Assembly: GCA_023435335.1 (NCBI GenBank)
Contig: JAEYRU010000046.1
Span: 1-11,118 of the forward strand
Direction: 5' to 3'
Origin: Pseudomonadota bacterium
Lineage (GTDB): Bacteria > Pseudomonadota > Alphaproteobacteria > Rhizobiales > Rhizobiaceae
DNA: 11,118 nt
The translations under genes and the position numbers were made by a program. The notes beneath the pieces are model-generated. The model did no database searches and was not told where the DNA came from. It saw only the letters and a program-made list of their open reading frames with translations. This document shows, one piece after another, positions 7,666 to 11,118 of this stretch (positions are counted from its first letter, which is position 1; each line of letters begins with the position of its first letter).

Positions 7666-8370
7666 TCAGCCCCCCAGGAAGGACGCGCGGACTTCCGCGT
7701 TGGCGAGGAGGGCCTCGCCGGTGTCGGTGAAGCGGTTGCGGCCCTGCACAAGCACATAGCCGCGATCGGCGATGTTGAGCGCCTGGCGCGCGTTCTGCTC
7801 CACCATCAGGATCGCGATGCCGGTGGCGGCGACGTCGATGATCCGATCGAACAACTCGTCCATCACGATGGGCGAGACGCCGGCAGTCGGTTCGTCCAGC
7901 ATGAGCACGCTGGGCTTCGTCATCAGCGCGCGGCCGACGGCGACCTGCTGGCGCTGGCCGCCCGACAGTTCGCCCGCCGGCTGCCGCCGCTTCTGCTTGA
8001 GCACCGGGAACAGGTCGAAGATCTGGTCCATCGTCCCGGCGAAGTCGTCGTCGCGGATGTAAGCGCCCATCTCAAGGTTTTCCTGGACGCTCATCGAGGT
8101 GAAGACGTTGTTGCTTTGCGGCACGAAGCCCATGCCCGCCTTCACCCGGTCCTGCGGCGAAAGCCCGGTGATGTCGGCGCCGTCGAGCGTAACGCGGCCG
8201 TGCCTCAGCTTCAGCATTCCGAACATCGCCTTCATGGCGGTCGACTTCCCGGCCCCGTTCGGCCCCACGATCACGGCGATCTCGCCCTTCTCCACGGCGA
8301 TGTCGCAGCCGTGCAGGATGTCGGCCCCGCCATAGCCGCCGGTCATCTTCTCGCCCGCCAGGAAGCTCAT
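7666..8370 (-). CDS. livF: ABC transporter ATP-binding protein LivF
   Basis: The 234-residue cytoplasmic ATPase subunit has a Walker A GPNGAGKST (36-44), Q-loop Q85, signature LSGGQRQQ (135-142) and Walker B VLMLDEPTAG (155-164). The switch position reads VEQN (190-193), with Gln in place of the usual His; this is characteristic of LivF-type subunits and not a defect. The length matches the family (E. coli LivF is 237). The ATG at 8370 overlaps the livG stop (ATGA) and is preceded by GGGAG at a 7-base spacing inside livG. The reading frame is open further upstream, but that part is a shadow of livG. It pairs with LivG to drive import through LivH-LivM. Confidence 0.96.
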   Translation of the reverse strand: MSFLAGEKMTGGYGGADILHGCDIAVEKGEIAVIVGPNGAGKSTAMKAMFGMLKLRHGRVTLDGADITGLSPQDRVKAGMGFVPQSNNVFTSMSVQENLEMGAYIRDDDFAGTMDQIFDLFPVLKQKRRQPAGELSGGQRQQVAVGRALMTKPSVLMLDEPTAGVSPIVMDELFDRIIDVAATGIAILMVEQNARQALNIADRGYVLVQGRNRFTDTGEALLANAEVRASFLGG

Positions 8371-9161
8371 GCCGGCGCTCCCGCGGCGTGCTTCGGGCGG
8401 TTCTTCAGGCCTCGGCCGAGATAGGCCTCGATCACCTGCTCGTTGGTCTTCACCTCGGCCGGCGTGCCCTCGAACAGCACGTGCCCCTCGGCCATGACGA
8501 TCACCGGGTCGCACAGGCTGGCGATGAAATCCATGTCGTGTTCGATGACGCAGAAGGTGTAGCCGCGTTCGCGGTTGAGTCGCAGGATCGCGTCGGCGAT
8601 CGTCTTGAGCAGCGTCCGGTTGACGCCCGCGCCGACCTCGTCGAGGAACACGATCTTGGCGTCCACCATCATGGTGCGGCCGAGCTCGAGCAGTTTCTTC
8701 TGGCCGCCCGACAGGTTACCGGCCAGTTCGTCGGCCACGTGCGTCAGCTGCAGGAAGTCGATCACCTCGTCGGCGCGCCTGACCACCTCAGCCTCGCGGG
8801 CGCGAACCCGGCCGGGTCTCAGCCACACGTCGATCAGCGACTCGCCGGGCTGCGCGGCCGGCACCATCATCAGGTTCTCGCGCACCGTCAGCGTCGAGAA
8901 TTCATGCGCGATCTGGAAGGTGCGCAGCAGGCCCTTGGCGAACAACTCGTGCGGCGGCAGGCCGGTGATGTCCTCGCCGTCCAGCCAGACGCGCCCCGAC
9001 GTCGGCTTGTAGTGGCCGGCAATCACGTTGAATAGCGTGGTCTTGCCCGCGCCGTTCGGGCCGATCAGGCCCGTGATGGAGCCCTTCGCGACTTCGATGC
9101 TGGCGCCGTCGACCGCCCGTATCCCGCCGAAATGCATGTGCAGATCATCTACACGTATCAT
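8367..9161 (-). CDS. livG: ABC transporter ATP-binding protein LivG
   Basis: This 264-residue ATPase subunit has Walker A GPNGAGKTT (34-42), Q-loop Q83 in RTFQ, signature LSGGQKK (150-156), Walker B IVFLDE (170-175) and switch H208 in VIEHDMDF. The C-terminal extension after the ATPase core (about 235-264) is typical of LivG/BraF. Oddly, the residues after Walker B read LDEVGAGVN rather than the usual LDEPxAGLN, so the proline of the D-loop region is replaced by Val. The ATG at 9161 gives MIRVDDLHMHFGG, a normal LivG beginning; AAGGGGAA and CGGGA upstream can serve as ribosome sites. A much longer open frame upstream is a shadow of the binding-protein gene. A 77-base gap with a strong hairpin separates it from the binding-protein gene, and it overlaps livF by four bases. 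Confidence 0.95.
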   Translation of the reverse strand: MIRVDDLHMHFGGIRAVDGASIEVAKGSITGLIGPNGAGKTTLFNVIAGHYKPTSGRVWLDGEDITGLPPHELFAKGLLRTFQIAHEFSTLTVRENLMMVPAAQPGESLIDVWLRPGRVRAREAEVVRRADEVIDFLQLTHVADELAGNLSGGQKKLLELGRTMMVDAKIVFLDEVGAGVNRTLLKTIADAILRLNRERGYTFCVIEHDMDFIASLCDPVIVMAEGHVLFEGTPAEVKTNEQVIEAYLGRGLKNRPKHAAGAPA

Positions 9162-9186
9162 TCGGTCCCGGTTCCCCTTTGTGCGA

Positions 9187-9215
9187 ACAGCCCGGCCTTC
9201 TGCGGGCCGGGCTGT
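9187..9215 (-). terminator. Strong hairpin between the binding-protein gene and livG
   Basis: Bases 9187-9197 (ACAGCCCGGCC) and 9205-9215 (GGCCGGGCTGT) form a perfect 11-bp, GC-rich stem with a 7-base loop. It lies 23 bases after the binding-protein stop and 25 bases before the livG start. On the minus strand it is followed by TCGCACAAA with no U-tract. It is therefore better read as a partial terminator or a 3'-end block against exonucleases than as a complete terminator. Such an element would give more binding protein than membrane and ATPase subunits. Confidence 0.65.
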
Positions 9216-9238
9216 CCGATTGCGTGAAGCGCCGCTTC

Positions 9239-10444
9239 CTAGCGGAACTGGACGGTCTCGTATTTGCCGTCCTTGACCTCGTATTCGCGGTAGGTGCCGG
9301 CGGCCTCGCCGGGGCCGATCAGCTCGACATTGGTCGCTCCGACGTAATCGACGTCCTGGCCGGCCTTGATCAGCTCCAGCGCCTTGGCCAGCTGTCCCGG
9401 CAGGATCTTCTCGCCCGGCGCGTTGGCGACGTCGAGGACGTGGTCCTTGATCGCGGCGCGGTCGGTCGAGCCGGCCTTCTGCATGGCAAGCGCGCTGAGG
9501 GCGGCGGCGTCGTAGCTCTCGCGGCGGAACGAGCCGTCCGGATCGACGCCGGCCGCCTGCGCCGTTGCGACGAACGCGTCCGCGCCTTCGCCCTCCGCCC
9601 ACGGCACCGAGCCGATCGTGCCGTTGAGGTCGTCGCCGATGGCCGCGATCAGGCTCTCGGCGAACATGCCGTCGCCCAGCGCGAAGCGGTCGAACGCGCC
9701 CGAATCGACGGCCGAGCGGATGATGCCCACGCCGCCCTGGTCGGCGTAGCCGAACACGACGAGCAGGTCGCCGCCGGCCGAAGCGAGCGCGCCGACCTCG
9801 GCCGAGTAGTCGCCCTTGCCGTCCTCATGCGGGGTGTTGATCGTGATGGTGCCGCCAGCCGCGGTGAAGGCGCTGGAAAAGGCGTCCGACAGGCCCTTGC
9901 CGTAGTCGTTGTTGGTGTAGGTGACGGCCACGTTCTTGATGTCCTTGCCGACCAGGATGTCGGTGAGGACCTGGCCCTGGCGGGCGTCGGAGGGCGCCGT
10001 GCGGAAGAAGGTGCCGTTGTCGTCGATGTCTGTCAGCGCCGGCGAAGTGGCCGACGGGGAGATCATGGTCACGCCGTTCGGGATGGTCACGTTGTTGGCG
10101 ACGGCGGTCGTCACGCCCGAGCAGTCGGCGCCCATGATGGCCACAACGCCGTCGGTGTTGAGCAGGCGCTCGGCGGCCGCGCTCGCGGCGGCGGCGTCGA
10201 TGCAGGTCGAGTCCGCGCGCACGCCGACCAGCGTCTCGCCGTTCAGGAACTGGCCGCTGTCGTTGACCTCCTTCAGCGCAAGCTCCGCGCTTTCGGCCAT
10301 GGCCGGCGTCAGCGACTCGATCGGGCCGGTGTAGCCGAGCAGGATGCCGATCTTCACTTCCTGGGCGCTGGCGACTGCCGCACCTGCCATCAGCGCCGCT
10401 GCGGCTACCGAAGCCGTGAAGACGTTACGCATCGTGGAACGCAT
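9239..10444 (-). CDS. Periplasmic amino acid-binding protein of a HAAT-type ABC transporter
   Basis: The 401-residue precursor starts with a Sec signal peptide (likely cut after ASA at residue 27). The mature protein is of the leucine-binding, Peripla_BP_6 type: VKIGILLGYTGPIESL (30-45), then the first lobe with MGADCSG (104-110) and ISPSATSPALT (128-138), and the second lobe with NNDYGKG (178-184) and FGYADQGG (231-238). S109, S131/T133 and Y181 fall where the ligand alpha-amino and carboxyl groups are bound in LivJ/LivK. C81 and C108 may form a disulfide. The ATG at 10444 has GGGGAG 7 bases upstream; an ATG four codons later is possible. As first gene of the operon it feeds LivGFHM. A branched-chain or other amino acid is likely, but amides, urea-like compounds and other HAAT substrates cannot be excluded, so I assign no livJ/livK symbol. 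Confidence 0.93.
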   Translation of the reverse strand: MRSTMRNVFTASVAAAALMAGAAVASAQEVKIGILLGYTGPIESLTPAMAESAELALKEVNDSGQFLNGETLVGVRADSTCIDAAAASAAAERLLNTDGVVAIMGADCSGVTTAVANNVTIPNGVTMISPSATSPALTDIDDNGTFFRTAPSDARQGQVLTDILVGKDIKNVAVTYTNNDYGKGLSDAFSSAFTAAGGTITINTPHEDGKGDYSAEVGALASAGGDLLVVFGYADQGGVGIIRSAVDSGAFDRFALGDGMFAESLIAAIGDDLNGTIGSVPWAEGEGADAFVATAQAAGVDPDGSFRRESYDAAALSALAMQKAGSTDRAAIKDHVLDVANAPGEKILPGQLAKALELIKAGQDVDYVGATNVELIGPGEAAGTYREYEVKDGKYETVQFR

Positions 10445-10500
10445 GTTCTTACTCCCCTGTTGCCTTGATTTGCTCGAAACCGGGCGCTTCAAGCCCCGGG

Positions 10501-10517
10501 ATCGGCGGAAAACCGAT
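10501..10517. promoter_or_regulatory. Dyad near the predicted liv operon transcript start
   Basis: ATCGG, seven bases, then CCGAT form a 5-bp inverted repeat 57-73 bases upstream of the binding-protein start. It abuts the candidate -10 hexamer and would cover the transcript start. That would suit a repressor operator or a short leader stem. Directly next to it, 10481-10500 holds another imperfect GC-rich dyad (CCGGG / CCCCGG). No known regulator consensus is recognised. Confidence 0.25.
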
Positions 10518-10544
10518 ACTCGTCTTGCCCAACATGTTTGTAAA
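10516..10544 (-). promoter_or_regulatory. Candidate promoter of the liv operon
   Basis: On the minus strand TTTACA (10544-10539) is followed after 17 bases by GAGTAT (10521-10516). The -35 is good and the -10 is weak. The start of transcription would be near 10509, giving a leader of about 65 bases to the binding-protein ATG. The 207-base divergent region 10445-10651 must also hold the fumC promoter, for which no convincing pair was found. Confidence 0.35.
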
Positions 10545-10651
10545 GCGCAAGGGGCGAAGCGGCGCGCGGTAAGGTTGACGCGGCAGGGGCGGAGCGATTG
10601 CCATTGCCGGCCGCGGGTTCCATATGAGCAGCGGCAGACCGGAGACGCGCG

Positions 10652-11118
<467 letters not shown>

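Noticed and set aside
9179..10468. A 429-codon open frame on the plus strand across the binding-protein gene
   Set aside because: The product is Val/Arg/Gly/Asp-rich, without motifs, and antisense to a clear periplasmic binding protein with signal peptide and ribosome site.
10575..10603. TTGACG-N17-TTGCCA as a fumC promoter
   Set aside because: The -35 is reasonable but the -10 matches the consensus poorly, so it is not listed as a feature.

Overview
The window is a GC-rich stretch of chromosome-like DNA that looks alphaproteobacterial, most probably from the Rhizobiales (Mesorhizobium/Phyllobacteriaceae-type). This is judged from the GroEL and FumC protein sequences, the CIRCE-controlled groESL operon, the high GC at third codon positions, and a rhizobial-style branched-chain amino acid ABC operon. 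The assignment is from memory of family sequences, not from a search.

Layout, left to right. (1) Minus strand, cut by the left edge: a bile acid:sodium symporter (BASS) family transporter. (2) Minus strand: a secreted YkuD-type L,D-transpeptidase followed by two strong hairpins. (3) Plus strand, divergent from it: DNA-3-methyladenine glycosylase I (tag). (4) Plus strand: the groES-groEL chaperonin operon, with a TTGACA-type promoter, a perfect CIRCE operator at the expected transcript start, and a textbook intrinsic terminator. (5) Plus strand: a small YqaA-type DedA-like membrane protein whose 3' end overlaps the next operon tail to tail. (6) Minus strand, about 5.1 kb: a complete HAAT-family ABC transporter operon in the order binding protein - livG - livF - livH - livM. 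The four downstream genes are tightly coupled, with 4-base overlaps or a 3-base gap. A strong hairpin separates the binding-protein gene from the rest. (7) Plus strand, divergent and cut by the right edge: class II fumarase fumC.

The genes are housekeeping and nutrient-uptake functions. No phage, transposon, CRISPR array, toxin-antitoxin pair, defence island, tRNA or rRNA was seen. No stretch longer than about 210 bases lacks a gene. Seven of the nine complete genes, and both genes cut by the edges, start with ATG; yqaA and livM start with GTG. Most have a readable Shine-Dalgarno sequence.

I did not find a previously undescribed system. The points worth a second look are regulatory or structural: the hairpin after the binding-protein gene, the groES-groEL intergenic stem-loop, the yqaA/livM convergent overlap without a visible terminator, an atypical Walker B/D-loop in LivG, and an extra hydrophobic insertion in LivM.
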